DNA of 64,000 nt from Alicyclobacillus mali NBRC 102425 (GTDB taxonomy: Bacteria; Bacillota; Bacilli; Alicyclobacillales; Alicyclobacillaceae), in NCBI RefSeq assembly GCF_001570745.1, contig NZ_BCSG01000020.1, positions 1 through 64,000 of the forward strand, written 5' to 3'. The position numbers were made by a program, and so were the translations under genes. A model generated the notes under the pieces. It saw only the letters and a list, made by a program, of their open reading frames with translations, was not told where the DNA came from and did not search any database. Below, piece by piece: positions 47,626 to 55,453 of this stretch (the stretch's first letter is position 1; every line of letters begins with the position of its first letter).

Positions 47626-49083
47626 TCACTCGAGCCTCAGGACGAGATCGACATCCACCTCGCGCGAGCGCTTCGGGCGAAACACCCGCACCTCTCGGAC
47701 GACGGCCAGGAACAAGGCGCGCTCCAACTGTGGATCGCCAGCAAGATGGGCGCAGAGATCGTGCACCCACTTCTCCCAGCCCTCGCTAGTGGCAAGGCCC
47801 GTCATCTCGGCCTCCGCCGCGCGACACTCCTCCAACACGCGCAACAGCCGATCCTGCTCGCGCGTATACGCCTCCTCGGACACCACGCTCGACGCGTAGG
47901 CCTCGGCGATCCGCCTCAATCTCGCCAGGGCAATGCGGCGCTTGCGCTGAATCATGCGCAGCTCGTTCGACGCTGCGTTCGACTGATAGGCCGCTACCAA
48001 CGGCTCGAGTTGGGACCGAACGCGGCGGAGAAGTTCCTCCACCACCAGCCGTTCGAGCTCTTCGGCGTCCACCTGGTTTGGCGTACAGCCACCACCTGTG
48101 ACATACCGACCGCAGCGGTAAATCGGCCGCTTTTGGCGATGGTCGCCGCGTGTGGTCACCTGCCAGCCAGCGTACAAGGCGCTCTCGCAGAATCCACAAC
48201 GCGCAATGCCGGCGAGCGGGCGCTTCGAGCCTTGCGATCGCGGCGCCAACGCGCTGCGGCGCTCAAGCATGGCCTGCAGGGTTTCGAATTCCTGGCGGCT
48301 CAAGATGGCCTCGTGCGTTCCCTCGACACGAACCCACTCGGCCGGATCCCGCTCTGTTCGCCGACGCCCCTGGGTCTTTCGACGATTCCACACGGACACG
48401 CCGGCCAACGCGGGATTGGAAAACAGCGTGCGAACCGTGCGGTCGGTCCAAAGCCGTCCCGTCTTCGTCCGCACGCCGAGTGCGTTGAATTCCATCGCGA
48501 CGTCCCTCGGGCTCGCGCCGGTCAGCAAAAGGCGCGCTCCTTCGCGCACCCAGCGCGCCTCCCGCGGATCCGGGGTCAAACGGCCATTCGACAACCGATA
48601 GCCAAAGGGGGGCTTGGTGGCCAACTCACCCCGCTGCGCCATCGCCAACAGGTTTTCGTGTACGCGCTCCGCGATGATCTCTCGCTCGAACTCCGCAATG
48701 ACGGATAGCATCTGCGCCACCAGTCGCCCCATGGCTGTGGAGATCTCGAAATTCTGCCTGGTGGAACGATAAAACACGCCGTGCACGTTCATCTCTTCCA
48801 CCAGCCGCGCGAAATCGGCGACACTGCGGGTCAGACGGTCAATGCGCGTGGTCACAACCCCGACCACGAGCCCGTCGCGGATGTCGGCCCGGAGGCGGTC
48901 CATCGCCGGGCGATTCAACGACTTACCTGAGTATCCGTCATCGCAATAGAGTTGGTAGCAAGGAAAGCCTTGAACCCGCGCGTACGTCACGAGCTGCTCC
49001 TGTTGTTCCTTCAGGCTGTGCCCCGATGTCGCCTGCTCTTCGGTGGAAACGCGGATATACAGCGCCAGATGTCGCTCCTTCAC
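47626..49083 (-). CDS. Large serine recombinase (integrase/excisionase type)
   Basis: 485-residue site-specific recombinase of the same layout as B. subtilis SpoIVCA, which excises skin. The catalytic domain (about 1-140) has nucleophile Ser13 in YIRVSTEEQ and the TRIDRLTRS arginine motif; then a recombinase domain (about 160-265), a zinc ribbon (CGFC ... CGRYVTGGGC, about 290-335) and a C-terminal coiled coil (about 355-440). The start is GTG, overlapping the stop of the 52-residue gene (GTGA), so its translation is probably coupled. Its 3' end lies 32 bases from the att core. Confidence 0.95.
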   Translation of the reverse strand: MKERHLALYIRVSTEEQATSGHSLKEQQEQLVTYARVQGFPCYQLYCDDGYSGKSLNRPAMDRLRADIRDGLVVGVVTTRIDRLTRSVADFARLVEEMNVHGVFYRSTRQNFEISTAMGRLVAQMLSVIAEFEREIIAERVHENLLAMAQRGELATKPPFGYRLSNGRLTPDPREARWVREGARLLLTGASPRDVAMEFNALGVRTKTGRLWTDRTVRTLFSNPALAGVSVWNRRKTQGRRRTERDPAEWVRVEGTHEAILSRQEFETLQAMLERRSALAPRSQGSKRPLAGIARCGFCESALYAGWQVTTRGDHRQKRPIYRCGRYVTGGGCTPNQVDAEELERLVVEELLRRVRSQLEPLVAAYQSNAASNELRMIQRKRRIALARLRRIAEAYASSVVSEEAYTREQDRLLRVLEECRAAEAEMTGLATSEGWEKWVHDLCAHLAGDPQLERALFLAVVREVRVFRPKRSREVDVDLVLRLE

Positions 49084-49238
49084 GGCTCATTCACCCGCCG
49101 GCCGCGGTGCGCAAGCATGCGCTCCACAAGGGGACGGGCGACAGCCATCACGCGGTTCGCCACCTCCGCTTCGGCATCCCGCACAGGAGCCAGTTCCTCA
49201 CGCCGGGCGTCCCAGACGTAGACGGCACGAATTCGCAT
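49080..49238 (-). CDS. 52-residue protein coupled to the recombinase, unknown
   Basis: Reads MRIRAVYVWDARREELAPVR at its start and ends RRVNEP; charged (rich in Arg and Glu), predicted helical, no membrane segment, no family recognised. GGGAGGGG stands six bases before the ATG, inside a 12-bp hairpin. Its stop overlaps the recombinase GTG (GTGA). Position and size suit a directionality factor, a regulator or a leader that couples recombinase translation; none is proven. An in-frame ATG at 49244 is an alternative start. Confidence 0.75.
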   Translation of the reverse strand: MRIRAVYVWDARREELAPVRDAEAEVANRVMAVARPLVERMLAHRGRRVNEP

Positions 49239-49241
49239 GTT

Positions 49242-49278
49242 CATCCCCTCCCGTCAGACCGATATGCGGGAGGGGATG
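49242..49278 (-). promoter_or_regulatory. Hairpin sequestering the ribosome-binding site of the 52-residue gene
   Basis: Minus strand: CATCCCCTCCCG, a 13-base loop, then CGGGAGGGGATG, a perfect 12-bp inverted repeat directly before AACATG. The Shine-Dalgarno bases GGGAGGGG are entirely in the 3' arm. It is not a terminator (no T-run). It would limit translation of the 52-residue gene and the coupled recombinase unless unfolded. Confidence 0.8.
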
Positions 49279-49297
49279 GCCATCTTGCCGGACGAAC

Positions 49298-50290
49298 TCA
49301 GCTCACACGCGCGCCCGCCCTGGACGCAATGGCGTCCGCAATACAAGGCGCCTGCAGTCGGCCGTTTTCGATGAAAATGCGGTTGGCATCAAAGCCGGAC
49401 ACCACGACGCCGGCCACGTAAATGCCGGGCACGTTGGTCTCATACGTCGCCTCATCATGTACCGGAATGCCCGTCTCCGGCGCAATCTGGACGCCGAGCT
49501 TTTCGAGAAACGAAGTATCCGGGTGATAACCGGTCAGCGCCAGGACGTGGTCGCACGGCACGTCCAGCGGACCGCCAGGTGTCTCGACGCGGACGTGATC
49601 CGCGCAGATGGCCGCCACGCGCGAGCGAAAGTGACAGTCGATCGCCTGCTTGTCGATAAGGCTCTGGATGTCGGGCTTCACCCACGGCTTGATTTTGTCA
49701 GACATGGCGGCTCCTCGGTGGACCAGGGTGACCTGCGCGCCGATGCGATGGAGGTCGATGGCGGCCTCAGCCGCTGAATTGGTACCGCCGATGATGACCA
49801 CGCGCTGGCCGTAATACGGATGCGCATCGCGGTAATAGTGACTCACGTGAGGCAGATCTTCGCCCGGCACGCCGAGCATGTTGGGCTGATCGAAATACCC
49901 CGTAGCCACCACGACGGACGAGGCCATCGTTTCAAGCGTCCGCCCAGACAGCGTGCGCGAGTGGATGCGAAATCCCTGCAGCTCGCGATCTCGCTCGACC
50001 GAGATCACTTCCTCGTACTGCCGAACCGGCAACTGAAGCCGCTCAACCACGGTCCGGTAGTACGTCATCGCCTCCATTCGCGTGGGTTTGGCCCGCTCTG
50101 TGTAAAACGGGATTTCACCCAACTCCAGGCGTTCAGGGGTCGAATTGAACACCATCTGCGTCGGAAAACGGTAAATTGTAGAAACAATGCAGGATTTTTC
50201 GATCACGACGTGGGGAATGCTGCGCCGCTTCAGCTCGACCGATACGGCCAAGCCGCATGGACCGGCGCCAATGATACACGCTTCGAACAT
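49298..50290 (-). CDS. ypdA: YpdA-family FAD/NAD(P)-dependent reductase (putative bacillithiol disulfide reductase)
   Basis: 330-residue flavoprotein related to thioredoxin reductase. FAD motif ACIIGAGPCGLAVSVEL at the N-terminus, NAD(P) motif IIGGTNSAAEAAIDL at about 165-180, and the C-terminal TNVPGIYVAGVV. It lacks the CxxC redox pair of thioredoxin reductase, as YpdA (Bdr) does. In homologues it reduces bacillithiol disulfide. AGGAGCGAGG precedes the ATG. It is the first gene of the element. Why a recombinase element would carry it is unknown. Confidence 0.9.
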   Translation of the reverse strand: MFEACIIGAGPCGLAVSVELKRRSIPHVVIEKSCIVSTIYRFPTQMVFNSTPERLELGEIPFYTERAKPTRMEAMTYYRTVVERLQLPVRQYEEVISVERDRELQGFRIHSRTLSGRTLETMASSVVVATGYFDQPNMLGVPGEDLPHVSHYYRDAHPYYGQRVVIIGGTNSAAEAAIDLHRIGAQVTLVHRGAAMSDKIKPWVKPDIQSLIDKQAIDCHFRSRVAAICADHVRVETPGGPLDVPCDHVLALTGYHPDTSFLEKLGVQIAPETGIPVHDEATYETNVPGIYVAGVVVSGFDANRIFIENGRLQAPCIADAIASRAGARVS

Positions 50291-50340
50291 GGCCCTCGCT
50301 CCTAGCGAAAATCTCCGTCTGTGAATCTCTGGACTTCGTC

Positions 50341-50349
50341 ATTATACCA
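50341..50349 (-). promoter_or_regulatory. Extended -10 promoter of the element operon
   Basis: Minus strand: TGGTATAAT, a full TGnTATAAT extended -10 box, about 50 bases before ypdA. No good -35 hexamer is seen at 17 bases, which is usual for extended -10 promoters. No other promoter is evident before the recombinase, so it probably drives all three element genes. Confidence 0.65.
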
Positions 50350-50433
50350 CGGAGCGACGGACCTCTCGGCGTCCAGCGGGGATGGATCGGCATGGGACTG
50401 GGGAACAAGCGAGGTCATGCGAAGAGGGTGTCG

Positions 50434-50748
50434 TCAGGATCCAGTCATGAGCAATTCGCGCATCATGGGGGACCTCATCTTCTGCATGAGATGAGACGGA
50501 ACTTGCGTTGAAGTAAGCGACGTGGCATCGACCTTCACGGTACCAGAGGACATCGAGACCGTCGCGCCAAGACTCCTGAGGATGTCCAGCATGACACGGA
50601 CATCCTCGAGATCCGGGACGTTTTGGATGACCGAGCGCCCCGCAACCATGACGGTGGCCGCGAGAATGGGAAGGGCCGCGTTCTTTGCGCCCGCCACCCT
50701 GACCTCACCCGTCAGCGGAACGCCGCCCTCAATTCGCAGCAATTCCAT
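50434..50748 (-). CDS. murA: murA, 5' segment (interrupted)
   Basis: Encodes the first 92 residues of MurA (MELLRIEGGVPLTGEVRVAG, then AKNAALPILAATVM with the conserved KN pair), ending at KMR before reading 12 unrelated residues of the element and a stop. AGGAGGTG precedes the ATG by eight bases, the correct start. It overlaps the murB end by 20 bases. The missing catalytic part is at 46612-47595. Confidence 0.92.
   Translation of the reverse strand: MELLRIEGGVPLTGEVRVAGAKNAALPILAATVMVAGRSVIQNVPDLEDVRVMLDILRSLGATVSMSSGTVKVDATSLTSTQVPSHLMQKMRSPMMRELLMTGS
50456..50483 (-). other. Recombination junction of the element, ypdA-proximal
   Basis: Minus strand: AGAAGATG-AGG of murA, TC (50471-50472), then CCCCATGATGCGCGA of the element. 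The element arm is the inverted partner of the arm at 47596-47610 (13 of 15 bases). Confidence 0.85.
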
Positions 50749-51679
50749 CGTCCGCACCTCCTAGCAAGGGTTCGCCAAGCACCCGGACTTCGGTTTCAAG
50801 GTCAATGCCAAATCGGGCTCGAACCTCCGCCTGTGCGCGCCGAATCAGCCAGAGGACATCGCTCGCGGATGCGTTCCCCAGGTTGATGATAAAGTTGGCG
50901 TGTTTGTCGCTGATCATCGCCTGCCCGCGGCGCAATCCCTTGAGCCCTGCCTCCTCAATGAGCTTGGCCGCATGCGTGCCGTCGGGGTTGCGAAACACGG
51001 AGCCGCAGTTTGGAAAGCTGAGCGGCTGCGTCGCAATGCGGCGCTGAGACCACTCGCGCACGACGCGCCGCATCTCGTCGCGATCGCCCGGCTTCATCTG
51101 AAACTTGGCCCAGGTGACGATCCCGAAGCGATCCTTGAGGATGCTGTAGCGGTAACCAAAGCGCAGATCGCCATTGCTGAGCCGCACCACAGCGCCGGTC
51201 TCGTCCATCACTTCGGCCCACGCGAGCACCTCGCGCGTCTCACGGCCGTACGCGCCGGCGTTCATCATGACCGCTCCGCCGACCGAACCGGGGATGCCCG
51301 TGGCAAACTCCAGGCCTGAGAGACCATGGCGGATGGCCACGTTCGCGAGCGCGACGTACGAGCGACCCGCCATTGCGTAGACGGCACATTCGTCCTCTTT
51401 GACCTCGTACGACGCGAACGCGTCGTGTAGCTTGATGACGAGCCCGCGAATGCCCCCGTCCAGCACCAGTGCGTTGGATCCACGGCCAATCACGGTAATG
51501 GGTAGACCATAAGCCCTCGCAGCGCGGACGCTCACACGAAGGGCGTCGACCGAATCCGGTTCGACAAAGTAGTCGGCTGGCCCGCCGATGCGCCACGTGG
51601 TGTGCCGCTTCATCGGCTCGCCGCAGATCGCCCTCACGCCTTCATCCGCAAGGACTCTCACAAACGGATCGTCATGCAT
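50729..51679 (-). CDS. murB: UDP-N-acetylenolpyruvoylglucosamine reductase
   Basis: FAD enzyme reducing the MurA product to UDP-MurNAc. About 316 residues of the type II (MurB without the extra loop) class. FAD contacts IGRGSNALVLDGGIRG and GIPGSVGGAVMMNAGAYG are intact; the catalytic serine lies in NCGSVFRNP. The ATG at 51679 follows GGAGG. It sits directly before murA, its pathway predecessor, and overlaps it. Confidence 0.96.
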   Translation of the reverse strand: MHDDPFVRVLADEGVRAICGEPMKRHTTWRIGGPADYFVEPDSVDALRVSVRAARAYGLPITVIGRGSNALVLDGGIRGLVIKLHDAFASYEVKEDECAVYAMAGRSYVALANVAIRHGLSGLEFATGIPGSVGGAVMMNAGAYGRETREVLAWAEVMDETGAVVRLSNGDLRFGYRYSILKDRFGIVTWAKFQMKPGDRDEMRRVVREWSQRRIATQPLSFPNCGSVFRNPDGTHAAKLIEEAGLKGLRRGQAMISDKHANFIINLGNASASDVLWLIRRAQAEVRARFGIDLETEVRVLGEPLLGGADDGIAAN

Positions 51680-51764
51680 GTCAGGTCCTCCATAAGATTC
51701 CACTGGGTCACCTACCTCACCGCCGCAACCGCATCATATGCCGGGCTGGGCGAAGGGTGAGTGC

Positions 51765-52871
51765 CTACGTGCGGCGCCTGCCCGCCACTTCAAGGACGAG
51801 ATCGCCGAATCGTCTCACGGCGTCGGGGCGGCCAAAGCTCCGCGCCCGGGCTTGGATGTCGGCAAGATCTCCCTCGAGCATGTCACAGATTTCCTTCCAG
51901 AGGACATCTGGGGTCAGGTCGGCTTCCCGGAGGACGCGCGCAGCGCCGGCCCTGGCGAGCTGCATCGCGTTTTCCTCCTGATGATTCGCTGTCACGTACG
52001 GGCTTGGAACAAGGATGGACGCCACGCCGAGCGCACAGATCTCCGCGAGCGTGCTCGATCCGGCCCGGCTCACCATCAGGTCGACATGCGGAAGAAGCGC
52101 AGGCATGTCCGCAATAAAGGGATGGAGCGTCACGTTCCGAGGGAGCGGCCCCACTTGGTTTTGAATGTCCTCGAAGTGTCGCTCGCCAGTCACGAACAGA
52201 ACGCGCCAGTCGGGGCGGTCCGCAAAGCGCGAGAGCATCTCTGCCACCACCCGATTGGCGGTCTCCGAGCCTCGGCTCCCAAAGACAATGAGAATCACGC
52301 GCTGTCCACGCAGAATTCGATAATTGTCGAGTGCCCGCCGCTTGTCCGCCGCGGAGACTTCTACCACCTCGCTCCCGCGCGGATTACCTGTGAAAACGAC
52401 CCGTTTCGCTCGTGCGAAGGACGCCTCGCTCTCCGGAAAACAGACAGCCACGGCGTCCACGCGACGCATCAGGAGCTGGTTGGTCAGCCCAGGCCTCGCG
52501 TTGCCTTCCCAGATCACGGACGGAACGCCGAGCTTGGTGGCGGCGTAGATCACGGGAAGCGCCACAAAGCCGCCGGTGCCGACCGCGACATCGGGTCGGA
52601 AGTCGCGGACGACTCGGAGCGCCTCCCGATACCCGCGGTACGTGGTGGCAAGGGTGCGCACGGCGTTCAGCGACAGCTCTCGACGAAGGCCGGCCGCATG
52701 GACGGACACAAACGGAACGCCTGCTTCCGGCACCAGCCGACTTTCAAGCCCTTGCTCGGTACCTACGTACAGAACCGCCGCGTCCCCCACACGCGCCTTC
52801 AAGTGACGCCAAAGCGAAAGGGCGGGGAAGATGTGGCCGCCCGTGCCCCCACCCGTCAGCAACACCTTCAT
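51765..52871 (-). CDS. murG: Lipid II synthase MurG (UDP-GlcNAc transferase)
   Basis: Peripheral membrane glycosyltransferase that adds GlcNAc to lipid I. The N-terminal loop LLTGGGTGGHIFPAL, the GTGGF loop (VGTGGFVALPV) and the C-terminal donor site (HVDLMVSRAGSSTLAEI) are typical. 368 residues. ATG overlaps the spoVE stop (ATGA). 85 bases to murB. Confidence 0.97.
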   Translation of the reverse strand: MKVLLTGGGTGGHIFPALSLWRHLKARVGDAAVLYVGTEQGLESRLVPEAGVPFVSVHAAGLRRELSLNAVRTLATTYRGYREALRVVRDFRPDVAVGTGGFVALPVIYAATKLGVPSVIWEGNARPGLTNQLLMRRVDAVAVCFPESEASFARAKRVVFTGNPRGSEVVEVSAADKRRALDNYRILRGQRVILIVFGSRGSETANRVVAEMLSRFADRPDWRVLFVTGERHFEDIQNQVGPLPRNVTLHPFIADMPALLPHVDLMVSRAGSSTLAEICALGVASILVPSPYVTANHQEENAMQLARAGAARVLREADLTPDVLWKEICDMLEGDLADIQARARSFGRPDAVRRFGDLVLEVAGRRRT

Positions 52872-53995
52872 TCTACCATCCCCGCCTGCTTCGAAATGTT
52901 GAGGAGAATCCCGACGCCGCTCAGCAACAACGTCAACGACGATCCGCCGTAGCTGATAAACGGCAACGTGATGCCCGTCGCCGGGATGGATCCAGTCACC
53001 ACACCGATGTTGATCAGAACCTGCACGGCAATCATTCCCGTGATGCCTGTCGCCAAAAGCGTTCCGAAATCGTCCGGCGCGTACAGCGCCGTGCGGATTC
53101 CTCGCCAGATGAGCACGGCAAACAACAGGAGCACCGAGACGGTCCCGAGCAGGCCCAGTTCCTCGCCGACGATGGAAAAGATGAAGTCGGTCTGAGGTTC
53201 CGGCAGATAAAGAAATTTTTGTCTGCTATGTCCGAGGCCGAGCCCCAGGATGCCACCGGACCCGAGCGCGTAAAGGGACTGGATGATCTGATATCCCTTC
53301 CCAAGCGGGTACTTCCACGGATCCAAAAAGGCGTAAATGCGATCCATGCGGTAGGGCGCCATCGCGACGAGGCCCGCGAAGCCGACGGCGCCCGCGCCGA
53401 AGAGGGAGGCCAAATGCGACCAGCGCGTGCCCGCGACAAACAGCATGATGAGCGTGGTCCCCATGATCACGACGCTCTGGCCGAGATCGGGCTCCAGCAT
53501 GATGAGCCCCACTGCAACCAGGGCCAGTCCCATCGGTGGGACGAATCCGCGCCAGAAGGAGTGCATCCGGTCCTTCGACTCCGCGAGCAAATGAGCGAGA
53601 AACATGACGAGCCCCAGTTTTGCGAACTCGGACGGCTGAATGCCGAGCGAGCCGATGCCGAGCCACGCCTTCGATCCTCCGCGGTTCACGCCTACCACAA
53701 GCACGAGGACCAGAAGCGCATAGCTCGCAAGCGCAATCTTCGGTGCATGCTTGCGCCACACGTGGTAGTCGATACGTGAGAGCCAGATCATCAAACCGAC
53801 GCCCATTAGAGCCCAGATGAGCTGCCGCTTGGAGAAATAGAAGGCGTCCTGGAATCGCGTCGCGGAGATGACCGACGAAGCGCTGTGCACCATGGTCACG
53901 CCAAACGCGAGCAGGAGCAAGATGACGCCAATCAGCGTAACATCGGGCGACGAGCCCGGCGCCCGGTTCGAAGACGCCGACATAGACCGAAACAC
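52868..53995 (-). CDS. spoVE: SEDS peptidoglycan glycosyltransferase (SpoVE/FtsW)
   Basis: Polytopic (about ten spans) lipid II polymerase. 375 residues. The signature region NRGGSKAWLGIGSLGIQPSEFAK carries the conserved motif with a downstream catalytic aspartate in MLEPDLGQS. The C-terminal GSIPATGITLPFISYGGSS is diagnostic. Position between murD and murG matches spoVE; whether it serves vegetative division (FtsW) or spore cortex cannot be told from sequence. GTG start after GGAGGG. Confidence 0.93.
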   Translation of the reverse strand: MFRSMSASSNRAPGSSPDVTLIGVILLLLAFGVTMVHSASSVISATRFQDAFYFSKRQLIWALMGVGLMIWLSRIDYHVWRKHAPKIALASYALLVLVLVVGVNRGGSKAWLGIGSLGIQPSEFAKLGLVMFLAHLLAESKDRMHSFWRGFVPPMGLALVAVGLIMLEPDLGQSVVIMGTTLIMLFVAGTRWSHLASLFGAGAVGFAGLVAMAPYRMDRIYAFLDPWKYPLGKGYQIIQSLYALGSGGILGLGLGHSRQKFLYLPEPQTDFIFSIVGEELGLLGTVSVLLLFAVLIWRGIRTALYAPDDFGTLLATGITGMIAVQVLINIGVVTGSIPATGITLPFISYGGSSLTLLLSGVGILLNISKQAGMVE

Positions 53996-54063
53996 CGCGT
54001 TCCCTCCCCTCCCGCGCGGCCTTGCGCGGTGTGGTCCAAAGGGCGACGCCTTTGGACGCGCTG

Positions 54064-55440
54064 TTACAGTCTATGCACGGCCTCCTTGAACATGCTGCCC
54101 CGCACCTCATACGAAGGGAACATATCCCAGCTGGCGCAAGCCGGCGAGAGCAGGACGACGTCGCCCGGCTCTGCGATCCGGCTCGCCTCATGCACGGCTT
54201 CCTCCATCGACGAGACCAACACGAACGTGGGCACACCCGCTCGTGCGATCACGTCCCGAAGCTGTTCCCTGGTTTCACCGAGCAGCACCGCGGCTCGGAC
54301 GCGCCCCGAGATATCCGGCAAAAGCGGATCGAACGAAATTCCGCGGTCGAGACCGCCCGCAATCCACACGATACCGCGCTCAAACGACCGGAGCGCCTGT
54401 CGCGCGGCGTCCGGATTCGTCGCCTTCGAATCGTTGTAATATCGCACACCGGATACCTCGCGCACAAACTCGAGCCGATGCTCGACACCCTGGAACGTCG
54501 CAAGCACACGGGCCACAGCTTCCACGGACGCTCCGGCCGCGAGCGCCACCGCCGCTGCCGCCGCCGCGTTTTGCAGATTGTGCCGGCCCGGGAGGGCCAC
54601 GTGCTCCACCGGCAGGATCGCCGTGCGCTCTCGCCCGCGCACGGCGACAAGCGCGCCGTCGATCACGCCCACGCCTTCGTCAAACGGCGCGCCCTCCAGG
54701 CTGAATCCGCAGACGCGTGGTGCCAACTGACTGGCTCGATCCCGCACGAGCGCCTGATCCCAGTTGAGAATCGCGACATCGTCCGCGGTCTGATTCGCAA
54801 ACAGCTTCCACTTCGCCTGTTGATACGCCTCGTAGCTGCCGTGATAGTCGATGTGGGCGGGATAAAAATTGAGCAGCGCGCCACCTTGCGGGTGGAACGT
54901 GTGCGTGCCGTCCAGTTGAAAGCTCGACACCTCAAGGACCAACAGATCGCCGGGTTGATCCACCACGTCGCAGACCGGCGTGCCGATGTTGCCCGCGACA
55001 ATCGGGCGATATCCCGAAGCTTTCAGCATCTCGCCCACCAGCGTCGTGGTTGTGGTCTTGCCGTTGGAGCCCGTAATGGCGTAGATGGGTCTTGTCTCAA
55101 ACCACGAGGCGATCTCGACGTCCGTCACGATGACGTGCGACGCTTGAATCAACTTCGCGATGAACGCCTGATGATACGGGATGCCTGGGCTTTTGGCGAC
55201 AAACTGCCACGGGCGCGCGGCGAGCGCCTCCGGGTGCCCGCCAAGCACCAAATCGACGCCGAGGGCGGCGAGCGGCGCGACTGCCGGATCGGACGGATCG
55301 AGAGCCCGCTCGTCCGTCGCAGTCACGCGAAAGCCGCGCCGCGCAAGCAATGAGGCGACAGCCTTTCCACTTCTGCCGAGCCCGACCACCAGCGCCTCAC
55401 CTGGCGCATGTAACCAAGTTTCAGGTGTGACAAGCTTCAC
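54064..55440 (-). CDS. murD: UDP-MurNAc-L-alanine:D-glutamate ligase
   Basis: ATP-dependent ligase adding D-Glu. Motifs: N-terminal dinucleotide-like VVGLGRSGKAVASLL, P-loop AITGSNGKTTTTTLVGE, and YNDSKATNPDA in the C-terminal domain. About 458 residues from the GTG at 55440 (GAGGAGG upstream); longer frames run into mraY. Confidence 0.96.
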   Translation of the reverse strand: MKLVTPETWLHAPGEALVVGLGRSGKAVASLLARRGFRVTATDERALDPSDPAVAPLAALGVDLVLGGHPEALAARPWQFVAKSPGIPYHQAFIAKLIQASHVIVTDVEIASWFETRPIYAITGSNGKTTTTTLVGEMLKASGYRPIVAGNIGTPVCDVVDQPGDLLVLEVSSFQLDGTHTFHPQGGALLNFYPAHIDYHGSYEAYQQAKWKLFANQTADDVAILNWDQALVRDRASQLAPRVCGFSLEGAPFDEGVGVIDGALVAVRGRERTAILPVEHVALPGRHNLQNAAAAAAVALAAGASVEAVARVLATFQGVEHRLEFVREVSGVRYYNDSKATNPDAARQALRSFERGIVWIAGGLDRGISFDPLLPDISGRVRAAVLLGETREQLRDVIARAGVPTFVLVSSMEEAVHEASRIAEPGDVVLLSPACASWDMFPSYEVRGSMFKEAVHRL

Positions 55441-55453
55441 TTCGTCGGCCTCC

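Larger units (their letters stand above)
47596..50472 (-). mobile_element. Serine-recombinase element interrupting murA (2,877 bp)
   Basis: Inserted between codons 92 and 93 of murA, in the same orientation as murA. Contents in order: promoter, ypdA-like gene, 52-residue gene, large serine recombinase. The circular junction would read CATGGGG-TC-CCCCATG, an exact inverted repeat around TC, extending to 13 of 15 matched bases per arm. The empty site would read AGAAGATG-AGG-TC-TTC-CATCTTCT, also a dyad on TC. No transposase, terminal target duplication beyond the core, or phage structural gene is present. It may be a mobile insertion or a developmentally excised element like skin. Confidence 0.9.

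Noticed and set aside
49242-49278. Intrinsic terminator of ypdA
   Set aside because: No T-run follows the stem; the sequence after it is AACATG, the start of the next gene.
46612-50748. Two separate murA-like genes or a frameshifted murA
   Set aside because: The pieces are complementary halves (residues 1-92 and 93-419) with no overlap, and their ends coincide with dyad att-like sites. This indicates insertion, not duplication or frameshift.
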